From NCBI GenBank assembly GCA_035578905.1, contig JAQJVL010000563.1:492770-556769 (forward strand): DNA of 64,000 nt, written 5' to 3'. The translations under genes and the position numbers were made by a program. Within the stretch, counting starts at the first letter, position 1. The number at the start of each line of letters is the position of its first letter. Below the pieces are notes generated by a model, which searched no databases, was not told the origin of the DNA, and was given only the letters and a program-made list of their open reading frames with translations. Origin of the DNA: Stictocephala bisonia. Its lineage: Eukaryota > Arthropoda > Insecta > Hemiptera > Membracidae. Shown here one piece after another: positions 34,151-45,248 of this stretch.

Positions 34151-34675
34151 CATTGTATATTGACATTCACTATACAGAAAGAAGTTCAAGGTTGACTTTT
34201 TCTTTCTTCATATTTCCACATCTAGAAATATACTTTCCATCATAAAATGTCTTTCCACTTTTTCACTCTGTATTTCAGTTGACAACACTACCTGTCCCAT
34301 CTTAAGATTTTCTTAAACTGTTGTTTCTTCTACGATTCACTTACTAAATATGGACATTGTTCAGCAATAAGCATGAGGAAGCAATTTCAAAAACAATAAA
34401 TTTAAAGCTCTTTAAATATTTATTTGCCACAGTTTCTAAATTCATTTAGAGAGATAGCATTAAATTAGTAGTAAAACTCAAATCTCTCAAACAATTTAAT
34501 ATCTCAAACAAGAAGCCATTAAATTAATTAAACTTACAGATATATTCTAGAGTTCAAATGAGACAGCCTAAATTTCACTGCTTCAGATAAAAATTTCTTG
34601 TTATCAATGTATTTTGTTTTAAAAGTCATAGGAATAGTATAAGATGCAATGTTTTCGTTGGATTAAAAATATTTA
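34151..34675. other. No recognisable gene
   Basis: AT-rich. No feature seen. Confidence 0.4.
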
Positions 34676-35035
34676 CTAGATAACTTGACTACGCATTTCA
34701 AGTCAAAAGACTCATCATCAGGTCACTTGTTCTTGTAAAGATGAACTCGAAACCATCTTCATATAAAGTTCACACTTGCAAAAACAATTTATGTCACGCA
34801 CCGATACAGTTCTGTGGGCGATTGTTAGACAAGAACTGAAGTATATTTCAGTTATCCCCTTCTTCAACTATATCATTGTTTTGATTAACATTTTGATTCT
34901 TGTCTGACAATCACCCACAGAACTGTATGGGCGCGTGACATAGAATGTTTTTGCGTGTCTGAACTTTATATGAAGTGGGTTTCAAGTTCATCTTAACAAG
35001 AACAAATTACCTGATAATGAGTCAAGTTATCTAGT
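34676..35035. mobile_element. 360-bp foldback with ~165-bp arms and CTGATGATG block
   Basis: Left arm CTAGATAACTTGACT ... AACAAGAACTG-like; right arm is its reverse complement ending AGTCAAGTTATCTAG. Matched blocks include CAGAACTGTAT-GG and GTGACATA. On the minus strand the left arm reads CTGATGA, 15 nt containing AGTC-TTTT-GACT, GAAA, TGCGTAGTC, AAGTTATC, again resembling a hammerhead core with an extra U. The right arm has lost part of this. Confidence 0.8.
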
Positions 35036-35274
35036 GGACATATTGACTAAAACACGTACGTAAATATTGATTGTCTGTCCGGGGCTGAAATATGTAATTT
35101 TAAAAATATTACTTGCTTTTGAAATAACTAGTGTACAATTCAATAAGCTATATTTTTTGCAGCATAAAAGTTATTTCAGTGAACATTTTAACTAATTTAG
35201 TTATAAGACTATATATATAGCCAAGAATTACCAAACAATAGACATTAATACTATTAATTTTAAGTACAAGTGAA

Positions 35275-35470
35275 CGTCACAGAAGACAAATATATTACAA
35301 TATAAGTACAAAATGCACAAATACTATGGTGATAATTTCGGCAAACTACGTTTACCTTCCTAGACCAGAGGGATCCACAAAAAAATCATTATAGTATTTA
35401 TGCATCTTGTACTTATATTGTGACGTATTTATGTTGTGTGACATTCTCTTGTATTGTATATTTATCAACA
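35275..35470. mobile_element. Palindromic repeat with hammerhead-like motif, copy 3
   Basis: Left part ACAAGTGAACGTCACAGAAG ... CAAATACTATGGTGAT is matched inversely by 35400-35460 (GCATCTTGTACTTATATTGT, TTATGTTGTGTGACATTCTC). Same family as 6185 and 32590. The right ribozyme copy is missing. Confidence 0.7.
35326..35370 (-). ncRNA. Hammerhead-ribozyme-like motif, copy 3 (one core base deleted)
   Basis: Minus strand: CTCTGGT, CTAGGA (35363-35358), 18 nt (35357-35340), GAAA (35339-35336), TTATC, ACCATA. Helix II is GGUAAAC/GUUUGCC with loop GUA; the U-A pair of copy 2 left is U-G here, still paired. Loss of G5 should abolish cleavage. Confidence 0.5.
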
Positions 35471-36313
35471 CATATTATGCTAATTAAAATATTTTATATT
35501 TATATAACGTTTCTAATTATACTTATTGTTAAAGATATGTTCTATGTTTATAAATGTGTTGCTCTTATTCAGTTTTTAAGTCCAATTTTACAAAAAGATC
35601 CACTTTATTTTAAGTAAAAAAATAAATAGAGTTCAGTCGGATGGTAATGGTTATGTGACCTCAAAGAATAAACTTTCAAAAGAAACAAAGACAAAGTGAA
35701 GGCCAGGTTTCACCCATCATTAATTTCAATCCAGTAAAGTAAAAGAGGCAGACAGAAGTCCATTATCCACACTTTGACAGCATCCCCATCAATACTCAAC
35801 CCGCCAAACAACCAAAAGTGATAGTCAAACTTTTATTCATGGTTAATTTTACTCATACAGACTTTTTTTAAAACAATTAATTACTTATCATAGGTTTTAG
35901 AATACGCAACTGCAGTAATTTAGAAAAATATATGTATCCCTTCATGTTTTTTTTACATCGACACCAAAAATGTTACTTAAATGATATAGCATTGAGATAA
36001 GCCATACTACTAATTTTGGGAAAATATTTGCTGATTATTCTTTAATTTTTTTGAGATAAACTTTTTAAAAATGATAAACTAATTTTTTTTAATATTTAAG
36101 TTTGTATACATTTTACAAAGTTACAGAATGATATACTTGGAAAGAGATATGATGATTCCCTATAAATTGCTGATAGTTAAAAAATGTGATTTATAATTTT
36201 TTCCTTTACATGTGCAGAAAATGAAAAATTATGTTCCTCCTAGATTTAATATGTTTTTATCAAAAAGAAAGCCTTAACAATTTCCAGAGGCAATAATATG
36301 CTGGATAAACATT
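35471..36313. other. No recognisable gene
   Basis: AT-rich. No feature seen. Confidence 0.4.
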
Positions 36314-36409
36314 TCAAATATCTATTTGGGCCAATCCCCCAAACCAGTGTGAATAATTTGGAGTAAAAATTAATGTGTTGTCTTCGTTATCCAAGTTCAT
36401 CAAGTTATC
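36314..36409 (-). CDS. Candidate terminal exon, weak
   Basis: A good acceptor (TTTCATTTTGCAG) precedes 31 codons ending in TGA. They read DNLMNLDNEDNTLIFTPNY, then SHWFGGLAQIDI. The length is short enough to arise by chance in this composition, and no partner exon is known. The protein is not recognised. Confidence 0.2.
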   Translation of the reverse strand, partial: DNLMNLDNEDNTLIFTPNYSHWFGGLAQIDI

Positions 36410-36858
36410 CTGCAAAATGAAACACCAAACTTAAAGAGCTGTCAAGCTTGTGTGACAAAATATTTACAAAACATTATAGTAATCTTGACCAAACAATCAA
36501 ACAAAGAATATAAAATATTTATAATTTTAAAGTTAAAAAAATACCTTTAAAATTATAAATATTTTTATATTTTTTTTTAAATTAAAAACATCATAATCCC
36601 TTCAGTTATGTATAAAAAACGTATTTATAAAAATTAAATTTGTACTTTGAACACTTTTGTCTTAATAGTGATTTTAAATCAGCTAAATTCACAACTTCAT
36701 AAGGCCACAAATTCTAACTTCATAATATTGTTTTATATTTTTGCTGTTTCAAGGGAAGGTACAATAACTAATTTTGATTATAAATTTGGGAAATAATTAA
36801 CACACCGAAAACCGATTGCACCACCTTAAGGTGTTAACCCATGGAAACTGGATGATTT
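36410..36858. other. No recognisable gene
   Basis: AT-rich. No feature seen. Confidence 0.4.
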
Positions 36859-36942
36859 GTCAAATCAAATCAAAAATTCTTTATTTGTGTTGTACTATAC
36901 ATACAGAAATAGTGTCATATCTAATTTGGCTAAGATTAATAC

Positions 36943-37018
<76 letters not shown>

Positions 37019-38270
37019 GTACATACATATATATATACATACATACATATACATATATACATACACACATATACACACATTTTATTCATTTCCACTTCAC
37101 TGTTACATATTATCATACATCATTTAATCAATTGATAGCTAAAATACTAATTTAGCATTATTAAACTAGTATGTTACATTATTCTATGTTAATTTATATT
37201 TAAATATTAACCATACTCAAGTATAAAATACTCGTTTCCATTAACATTGAATAGATATTACCAAACTTGCATGAATGTATAGTAGCCTATTCAAAAAATA
37301 AAAATTGACCATTCAATCAAAAACAGTCTTTAATCGTTTTTCCAAAACTCAGCTAATGAGTAACAACTCTTCTTCAGAAGAAATTCTTTAAGTGTTTTTT
37401 TTAAAGAAGTGCTATTTATCTGATTTTTTTACAGTAATTGGTAAGTGATTTAAAAATTTGACTCCCATATGAGATGCTTTTTTTGTATAGAAACTAAGAT
37501 TATGTTGGGAGGTGTCAAATTGGTTCCGGTTCCGAGTGTTATAAGAATGAATGTTACTCCTTAAAATAAAATTTTGTAATTGATCGTTTACTCTAACTAT
37601 GCAGTCAAGTATGTACTGGTCATATACGGTTAGGATATCCAAACGCGAAAAACACTTCTTTACTGAAGTATCATATTCTAATTTCAACATTATTCTAATT
37701 GCCTTTTTTTGAAGAATCAATATGTGATCAAGATTTCTCTTTGAAGTCCCCCCATAAACTGCAAGACCGTATGATATATGTGAATGGATGTGAGCGAAAT
37801 AAATCGATTTTAATGTATCTAGTTCACAGAACAAGGACATTCTTTTTAAAATATATAACCCTGAAGAAATTTTTTTGTTATACATTGTATATGGCTCTCC
37901 CAACTAAGATTGCTGTCAATTGATAACCCTAAAAACCTTGTGCAGTTAATTTGTTCGATTTCTTTAGAAATAGAAAAAGTAGAATTTTCATTATTTTGCC
38001 TTGTGGAGAAAGTCATATATTTAGTTTTGCTAAGATTTTAAAACAAAGTATTTTTATGAAAATAGGTTTGAATGCTTTCAATTTGTTTTTTATATGCTAC
38101 CTCCAAGTCTCTATAGTTTTTGGCTGATGTAATTAAGTTTGAGTCATCAGCATACAGTACTAACTGGCTTTTGGTACCATTTAATTTTTTTAACGTTATT
38201 GGCATTCCTTGTATATAACATATAAATAATAGAGGTCCAAGGATTGTCAGAATAGTGTGACTCTGAGAGC
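36859..38270 (-). pseudogene. 5'-truncated LINE (CR1/Jockey-like) with TTTGATTTGA-type tail
   Basis: On the minus strand: TILGPLLFICYIQG (~38255-38210), YADDSNLITSA (~38155-38125, catalytic YADD), a stop near 38040, TRFLGLSIDSNLSWESHI (~37945-37890), and a 163-codon open thumb region (37903-37412) with SYGLAVYGGTSKRNLDHIL and SYNTRNRNQF. The 3' end is TTTGATTTGATTTG at 36859-36880, a tail type seen in CR1-like elements (family knowledge). A (TA)n expansion at 36945-37010 lies in the 3' untranslated part. Truncated upstream of the palm domain, so it cannot move by itself. Confidence 0.85.
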
Positions 38271-39477
38271 CAATTGAAAATGGGGGATTTGTTGTGTTTC
38301 AGTAAAATAATCACAGAAAATATATTCGAATAAATAAAATAATTTCAAACATTTCAAATTTAATTATTACAAAATAATAAACAAATGTCTCAACAAAATG
38401 TTTTGTAATTATGCTTTGTTATTGGGAAATGTGTTAAAAAAATCAATATTTTTAATGTGTTTTTTTTTTTTTTTTAATTACATCAAAATCAGAAATCTAA
38501 GACACAAAAGACACTGTTCAAAGTTTCAGTAATCCTGATAACTTATAGAAAATAGAAAACTACGGAAACCCAGTAACATTGTGTATATTGCTATATAGTA
38601 ACCAATCATTTTGTTAATAACTGGGGGACACCCCTGCACGCTTTGTGTGCCAACCCCAATGCTCACTGTGCTCAATAAACCTCGGCCTTTGGCCTGGGCA
38701 TGTGACTTTGACTACAAATAATAATAGTAGATTAACTTTATAACATAAAATCACAATATTACATTTATTTACAGTATCTCACTCACACTACTTGTGTTGC
38801 TACCTATTTATTAGTATTAATACCCAATGGAGGTAATTCTTAGCCTATTTCAAACGTGTTCATTTCATTTGTTTTTGTTTAACAGCTGAAGATTAAACAC
38901 TTTATGCATCAATAGATAATGTCAAACATAAAAAATAAGCATGTTTATTTATTTACAAAACAGCTGTTATTAATTTACTAAAATCAACCAAATTGTTATC
39001 CTCATAGAACAATTTTTAGGGGCGGTTTCTACCCCTCAAGAGTTTTTAATTAAGATGAAAATACTTTAGTTGTCCTATTTAAGACCTAAAGAAGCAGTGT
39101 ACAAAGTGTCAGCTCTCTACCTACATGGGAATTAGCTTAGTGAGTCAGCCAGGGCTTTTCCTTTTATAGTTATAGATACTTGACATAACATTTTATGAAA
39201 ACTCTTAAAGTTGTATTTAACTCTATTAATAAAATTACAAGTCATTAATAAAAAATTATCACTACTAGAAAGCTTTGCGTTGAATATTTTGGTCCACCTA
39301 ATCTTTCTTGAAATTTTATTATGAAAAATCTCCAAAGAGTAAAGACAAACCTAAAAAAAGCCGATTCAAACTAACTCAAATATTAAAAATATAATTACTT
39401 ACTCTTTAGAGAAGAAAGAAACAGAGGTCAAATCCAAGGAGAGCTGAATTTTTTTCAAGTTAGTTACTTGAAAAGTT
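38271..39477. other. No recognisable gene
   Basis: AT-rich. A GC-rich patch at 38620-38700 (CACGCTTTGTGTGCCAACCC within it) has no structure that I recognise. Confidence 0.4.
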
Positions 39478-39700
39478 TGCCATACTGTGGCAAGGCAGCA
39501 CCTTGTCAGTCCGTCCCTAATTGTCTCCATACTCTCAAGGATAAACATATTCATTATTATTGCAAATGTATAAAGATGTACGTTAACTGTTACCTATTTG
39601 TAACTGCCTCTGAAGCGTTCACTGCGGCCATAAGAAAATGACCTATGTTTCTTTTTTCTCTGTATAAATTATAGTTTGTTTTCTAATTATAAGCATTAGA
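39478..39700. repeat. Dispersed repeat, copy B (partner 13786-13990)
   Basis: Same block order as copy A, same orientation. Confidence 0.7.
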
Positions 39701-40832
39701 AAAACAGAACTGTCAAGTCTCAATGTTACCTTTCAACTTATGGGGATACCATATGGATTCAAAGTGCACTATATTCTTGATTGGTTTTACCCAGGCCAGA
39801 AAAAATTACGGTATTTAGCCACATATGCGCAAATATGTCTGCCACAAAGGTTAAATACCACAGCTAGTGAAATTGACTTCAAATACTGATATTTCGTGTC
39901 ATATACTGAATTTTAAATCCTGGGGTGAAGCTAGCGTTATCACCAAAGTGGCACCCCGCTGCACTTACTGTTGAGTACAGAACATCGAGCGCTTAGGAGA
40001 GATATATACTGTATACATTCATAGCTTACATATATTTTTACAATGAAAAATTAACATATATATATATATATATATTAAAGGTAGCAAGTCAAACGATACA
40101 AAGCAAACAAAGAATCATTAGGCGACTATACAAACAACACGCACTGTGATTTTACATCTGCCACTTTACCAAAGTAAAATAATTATTGCTTTGAATCAAA
40201 ATCTTTTTGTATTATGAAACCTCAAATTTTCTCACTAACAAAAATTCTCTGACTGGAAAATAAAAAGAATTGTCATATGCTTTTTTTGTCAAGTTTTTCT
40301 TGTCATGTGAATTTTGTAATTGGTTTGCTACTTATTAAAAAATTATTAATAGTACACTGTTGGTTAAAACAAAACTATTTTATTAATTGCACATTATACA
40401 CCCATGAATTAAACTCATGCTTATTTTCAAAATTTTATTTGGTATTTAAATGGCTTAATTTGTTAAACATACAAAGTGCTTTCATTTGTGAGCCCCACAC
40501 AGCAAGACATTCGGGGATTTGGCCACCAATAGGATGCCCGGCTTTCAACTGTTCAAATGGTACAGCTTGCCAATGCCCACGTATTACTTGCTCTGTGAAT
40601 TAGACACATGAGAGTTGGTATTTTTTTAACAATTTCAACGAAATTTTTTAGATGCTGTATTATTTTTAGGTATTTTATAAAACTGAATTGGTCCCGAAAA
40701 TACATTGAAAAATTGTCATGCTTCATTGAAGTAAATTGTTTTATTTAAATTTATTTAAAAATTACAAACAAGTTCTAGTTAGATGTTTTAATTTAGATTA
40801 GTAAAAAAATAACCTTGTTTATGTTGTTACAG
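39701..40832. other. No gene that I can support
   Basis: AT-rich with a short (TA)n at 40055-40073. A plus-strand frame over 40277-40606 ends in a Cys-rich patch, but no similarity or splice pattern supports it. Confidence 0.35.
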
Positions 40833-40862
40833 AGGCGGCACAGATGTTTTGAGCTCCCAAAG
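40833..40862 (+). CDS. Candidate 30-nt micro-exon of an unidentified gene
   Basis: TTTATGTTGTTACAG is a convincing acceptor and AAAG|GTGAGTGAG a near-consensus donor. The 30-nt exon between is GC-rich in an AT-rich region, preserves frame (10 codons) and is open in two phases: RRHRCFELPK or, one base later, GGTDVLSSQ. Gene and neighbours are unknown; flanking exons are not seen within several kb. Confidence 0.4.
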
Positions 40863-41785
40863 GTGAGTGAGAAAGAATCTAAAATGTTTCGTCATAAATT
40901 ACCTTTTTGAATTAGGTTAGAGTAATAATATGTCATTTTATTCCTTGCCGTCAATCTGCCCAGGTTTGATCATGATGTTTTAAACCCTGTGCTTCCCGTA
41001 ATTCAGAAGTTACGTTTAGCCGTTGATTCAAAAAGCATACAAAAATGAGCTTCCCTAACAGAACTGTGTCTTAGTTACACATCTCAGCATAGAGTAAAAA
41101 AGATCAGGCTCAAACAGTTCTTGGCATTCAAGGATCCTGATCTAGTCTGAATCATCCCCACCACATACAAACCCCATCTGACCTATATTCCATGAAGTAC
41201 ATGTAAAAGAAGCCTACCTCTCAACAGAATAAAAATTATAATCAATTGATATACTAAATCATAACCTCTAAATATATCAGCAGTACTTTCATTTTGTTAG
41301 AATGTTTTTACTTTTTTTCACGCGAACCCGTAACTTCTGTTGATTGTCTGCATGGTCAGAACTTGTCATTTATTTTTGTCAGATTGTTATTAAAAAAGAA
41401 GTAAGTTTTAGGCTTTTGAAAAAAATTCTGTTCGAAGTATATTAATTATAGTTTAATCTAAACTATTACATTTAATCTAAATTAAATGTAAGATTAATAT
41501 AAAATTAAATATAACTATTCAATACACAAAAAGTTATTTTCTGTCAGATCAGAAAAAAATTTAATAAAATACTTTTTAAATTGTACATAACTTAAAATGA
41601 GAGTATATGAGTTGAATTAATTTATTCTTATTCTGTTTAGAAGAAAATTAAGTAATTAAGAAAATTAAAAATGAAGTTTTAGTTTTACTAATAGTATTAC
41701 AATTATTTTAAAGAGATAAAAATTACATAACAGTAGTGTTTCCCCTTGTTTTTTAGAATAAACGCTAATTTTCAGTATAGATCCT
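40863..41785. other. No gene recognised
   Basis: A second splice-like pair (TTTTTGTCAG before 41383, GTAAGT after 41400) bounds 18 nt, but the sequence is AT-rich and this may be chance. Confidence 0.3.
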
Positions 41786-42170
41786 ACCTGTAGGTGGGAT
41801 GAACCTCCCTCGTGGACACTGTAAATCAGTTCCGAACTGGTGTTGGCAGATGCAATTACTGGAAATATAAATTGGTATTGGCAGTAGATCAGTCATGTCA
41901 TTGTGGGGAGTCTATCCAAACAATGGATCACATAGTTACAGAGTGCTCGCTGTGCTTTTTTACGGAGGGATTGGTCAGCATAAACAGAATCAGTGAGGCA
42001 GGTGTTAAATGGCTCGATGGATTGGACTTAGCTTTGTGACAGGAGATCACTTTACATTTTATAATCAATGAATATATATAGTCATGAGTTTTGGATATTT
42101 ATCCAAATATACACCGCAGCTTTATATTTAACAAATGGTAGCTGACAACAAACCATATAATATATAAATA
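41786..42170 (+). pseudogene. LINE 3' end, second copy of the 19595-20930 family
   Basis: A 5'-truncated insertion that retains the last ~75 codons of the polymerase: FRTGVGRCNYWKYKLVLAV, the knuckle CHCGESIQTMDHIVTEC and ISEAGVKWLDGLDLAL, ending at TGA near 42039. The untranslated tail follows (ACAAATGGTAGCTGACAACA). It is less decayed than the copy at 19.6 kb, since this part has no stop. Confidence 0.85.
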
Positions 42171-42826
42171 GAGTATAGATTAATTCCAAGCCTTATATTT
42201 TGTCCGAATATTTGTTTTGAGTATTAAAATAAAATTAGATTTGATCATTTTGGGGTGTTCTACAAACATTATATAACTATAAAGCAAGCATTAAAAAAAC
42301 TGATTGAATTTTTATTAGCTTTTTTTTAGTTATCTATACAAATATAACCAACACCAAAATGCAGAAGTGTAAATACTTCATCAATATAATATGTATAAAG
42401 GAAATCACTATAATTAAATGAATTTTTCCTAAACAATAGCTATATATCAGTCTTACAGTAGTACAAACAATCTATTAGAAAATTATCGTGAAAACCCCCC
42501 AAAAAATATTGAAATCGCATTTGAAGATGTCTGGATATTTGTACTATTCCAAGTTATTTACTTTTCATCCATTCAAAATTATTTTAACTACTAGTTATAA
42601 TATAGATCAGAATAAGGCTAATACAAATTATGCTTTTCTTCCTTTTTTATTGTACAGCTCCTAGTTTCATAAAACGCAAAATATTAAATAATTTACATTC
42701 TTATTATCCTTTTGCATTTATCTAAAATTCAGAATTTTTTTAGCAGGGGTCACATTAAAAATTGACACAATCAATTGCAAACAAAAATATTATGAACACT
42801 GTTTTACTGTCTAATTGTGATATAAA
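42171..42826. other. No recognisable gene
   Basis: AT-rich spacer. No feature. Confidence 0.4.
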
Positions 42827-42832
42827 TTTATT
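42827..42832 (-). terminator. Poly(A) signal AATAAA of the small secreted-protein gene
   Basis: Minus-strand AATAAA, 69 nt after the stop at 42901. Confidence 0.6.
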
Positions 42833-42900
42833 ATTACACAGAACATGTCCAATAAAATTACAAGCTTATTAATTCCATATTTCTGCATTTTTAAAATCCA

Positions 42901-43158
42901 CTAGGATACAACTCGACACCTTCCACGCCAGTCTCGCTTTTGGCCTTCAGCACACGAGCGGATCGGAGCTTGAATGATACTGAACCTGGATATATCTGAT
43001 CTTGTGGGCTGAGAAGTATATTCAGGAAAATCGATGGTTATAGAATCATTGTGAATGTCTACGGATAGTTCTTCATTGAATACTTTATTGATAGCACAGG
43101 TCATCTTTAAGGCAGGTATAACAAGGAGAAGCAAAACTGCACTAAACATACTCTTCAT
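42901..43158 (-). CDS. Small secreted protein, 85 aa, single exon
   Basis: The first ATG on the minus strand is at 43158 (a TTG five codons upstream also lies in frame but would not be used in an animal). Residues 1-22 (MKSMFSAVLLLLVIPALKM TCA) form a signal peptide with probable cleavage after Ala22. The mature ~63 residues are acidic and Ser/Ile-rich, then end in a basic segment with two cysteines, C69 and C81, in CAEGQKRDWRGRCRVVS, which could form one disulfide. Small insect secreted proteins with a C-terminal C-x-x-G-x(3)-D-x-x-G-x-C tail are common and mostly uncharacterised (general recollection). Function unknown; immune-induced or cuticle/gut peptide are possibilities only. A TATA-like box, initiator and poly(A) signal surround the frame, so it appears to be a complete gene. 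Confidence 0.75.
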   Translation of the reverse strand: MKSMFSAVLLLLVIPALKMTCAINKVFNEELSVDIHNDSITIDFPEYTSQPTRSDISRFSIIQAPIRSCAEGQKRDWRGRCRVVS

Positions 43159-43186
43159 TTGGACACTGTTCAAGTGATAACACTTT

Positions 43187-43233
43187 ACTGATATTAAATG
43201 GTATGAATGTTTACACTACTCAGTTTTATAAAA
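43187..43233 (-). promoter_or_regulatory. TATA-like box and TCAGT initiator for the secreted-protein gene
   Basis: Minus strand TATAAAAC begins at 43230. TCAGT, the arthropod initiator, has its A at 43189, 41 nt downstream; an alternative TCATA lies closer to the usual ~30-nt distance. Either gives a short 5' leader before ATG 43158. Confidence 0.5.
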
Positions 43234-43259
43234 CCGAGCAAATGTTATCTGCTAAAAGG

Positions 43260-43722
43260 TTATCCATTCTGATAGGCCTATAAAATATAGTTCAATATTT
43301 AAGATATTAACGTAGATGATTGAAATAGAACTATTATCAAAGATTGTATTCTACACATTCCTCCTACAGTATCAGTATCAAATCAATTGAGTACCGGAAT
43401 ACACTTGTTAAAATGTAAGGTTGCTGTCTTATTGAATTGATTGATACAGTCACTGAGTGCACAAATAACTATACAGAATAATGTATTCCTTGAATAAATG
43501 ACCAATACAGCAAAAACAAATGCAGATTTGTATGTTTTAAAATATATCTGTATCATGACAGAGAGAAGCACTAAGGATAGATTTCAACACATTAAAAAAG
43601 CTCCTCAGGATTCCCTTTTTTAGAAATAAGATAAATAAAGATAAAAAACAGTTACACAAGTTTTAAGGTTAAAGAAATTATTTTGTAAAACAGCTTTTTA
43701 AACTGTAAAGGTTAAATTAATG
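43260..43722. other. No recognisable gene
   Basis: AT-rich. No feature seen. Confidence 0.4.
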
Positions 43723-43843
43723 TTAAAATAAAAATAAAATATTTAAATTTTTATTATTACCTTCGTCAACCAGCTCACAAATACGTAATTAAATGGTTGA
43801 CGAAGGTAATAATAAAAATTTAAATATTTTATTTTTATTTTAA
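43723..43843. repeat. Perfect palindrome, two 50-bp arms, 21-bp spacer
   Basis: 43723-43772 is the exact reverse complement of 43794-43843 (innermost bases CTTCGTCAACCA / TGGTTGACGAAG). Perfect arms imply a young insertion or gene conversion. No TIR or target duplication is obvious. Confidence 0.9.
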
Positions 43844-45079
43844 TGTTATAAACAGCTCAGGGGCTAAAAAATATGGGTTTTAAATTAATGATTGAATCAA
43901 CGCAAACAGTTTAAAAATAATTATTTTTTTATTTTTAAATAAACTCAATATCTAGCCGTTTATTGTTAATGTGCATTAATAAAAAATTGTTAATCTAGTT
44001 TAAGCTTTCAGTTGAAATAAATTACTAAAATAATGAATTCTTAATTATAGCTGCTAGTTTGCTTGGTTGTTTTTATGACATTCAAGTGTTTTGAGAATGT
44101 TTTTTCTCCACTAAGTCCAGACATAAAATTAAGTTTCTTGTTATCATATTACAACAGAAAATTAGTTTAAAAGGTATCAAAACTAATTGATGGTAGTATA
44201 GTTGACGATAACTATAATGGTCAAATTCTGACACACTATTACGTAAGACTAAATAGGTTTGTTAACTGAGTAGGAACCATGACTATGGGTTCCTATAGTG
44301 CTCTGAGGTATACTTCTTGATCAGGGATGATCTGCACAAAAAGGGAGGTTGTACGGATTCAGGAGTAGAGGAAGAGAAACGTCTTCATTCTTCTTTGTGT
44401 TGACATTTTATTTGGCAGTACTGAGAGCCCAATACTGTTATTTCATGTGGTGGCATTTCCACACTAGTGGCCGACCTGCTGGCATTTTCAGTGTTATTTC
44501 TTGCAATGTAGCTGTTAATTAAGTTTCTCTCCCAGAAACTTAATTATATTGCTTAAACATAATATTTATATACTATAATACATGTATATAATAAATGTAA
44601 TAGGCTGTATAGTATATTATTATGTGTTAAAATACATATATTCATTTAAACAATAAACACATAATATTGTTGGTTAACCATAGCAGTGTATTATGGGGGT
44701 CTCGCAATTGAAATAATGAAAAAGTCAATAGATCAGAGTTAGTGATTTAAGGTTTTGTGTAAAAACTGTGATAGATTCCATTCTTAAATATCTATCAAAA
44801 CTGAATTAAATGTCATTACGTTTTTCTGATATCATTAATCCAGGAATGTAACCAACTTTTGGAGTGTTTCGATTGTGTTCATTCGTGTTTGTTTTATGAT
44901 ATGTCGAACATTATCAAAATGTTCATGAAAATAAAAAATTTAAAAAATAGGTATATTTTCCTATATTTCTCAATTGGTCTCAAATAAGAATACTGCATGT
45001 AATAGTATGATCTCTTTCTGTTAGGAAAAAGTTTTGTTAAAATTCATTGCTATGCCTCAAGACTACAATATTTACTTAA
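43844..45079. other. No recognisable gene
   Basis: AT-rich. A less AT-rich patch at 44280-44480 has no identifiable frame. Confidence 0.4.
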
Positions 45080-45175
45080 GGTTAGGTTAAAGGGCACTAG
45101 GCCAGGAATTAGTATATTGGAGTGATTGAACATCAGCAAACTTACCTTAGAAGACCAGTTCACTAACACCAGAGT
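45080..45175. repeat. Dispersed repeat, copy A (partner 52255-52345)
   Basis: Both copies begin GGTTAGGTT and continue through CAGCAAACTTAC, AGTTCAC-AACACCAG. On the minus strand AAG|GTAAGTTTGCTG resembles a splice donor but is part of the repeat. Confidence 0.6.
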
Positions 45176-45189
45176 AGTAGTAACAGGTC

Positions 45190-45248
45190 AGTTTCTCTCT
45201 CTCTCCCTCCCTTCCTCTCTCTCCTCCCCCCTTCCCCCCTCTCTCTAC
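45190..45248. repeat. Polypyrimidine (CT/CCCT) tract
   Basis: About 59 bp almost purely C and T. It follows directly after the dispersed repeat. Confidence 0.9.

Noticed and set aside
36816..37135. Frames rich in Tyr-Ile
   Set aside because: Products of the (TA)n microsatellite in the 3' part of a LINE.
38620..38700. Small structural RNA gene
   Set aside because: GC-rich, but I find no stem pattern or family motif.
40277..40606. 108-codon frame with a Cys-rich end
   Set aside because: First two thirds are AT-rich, low-complexity and hydrophobic; no splice signals or known motif.
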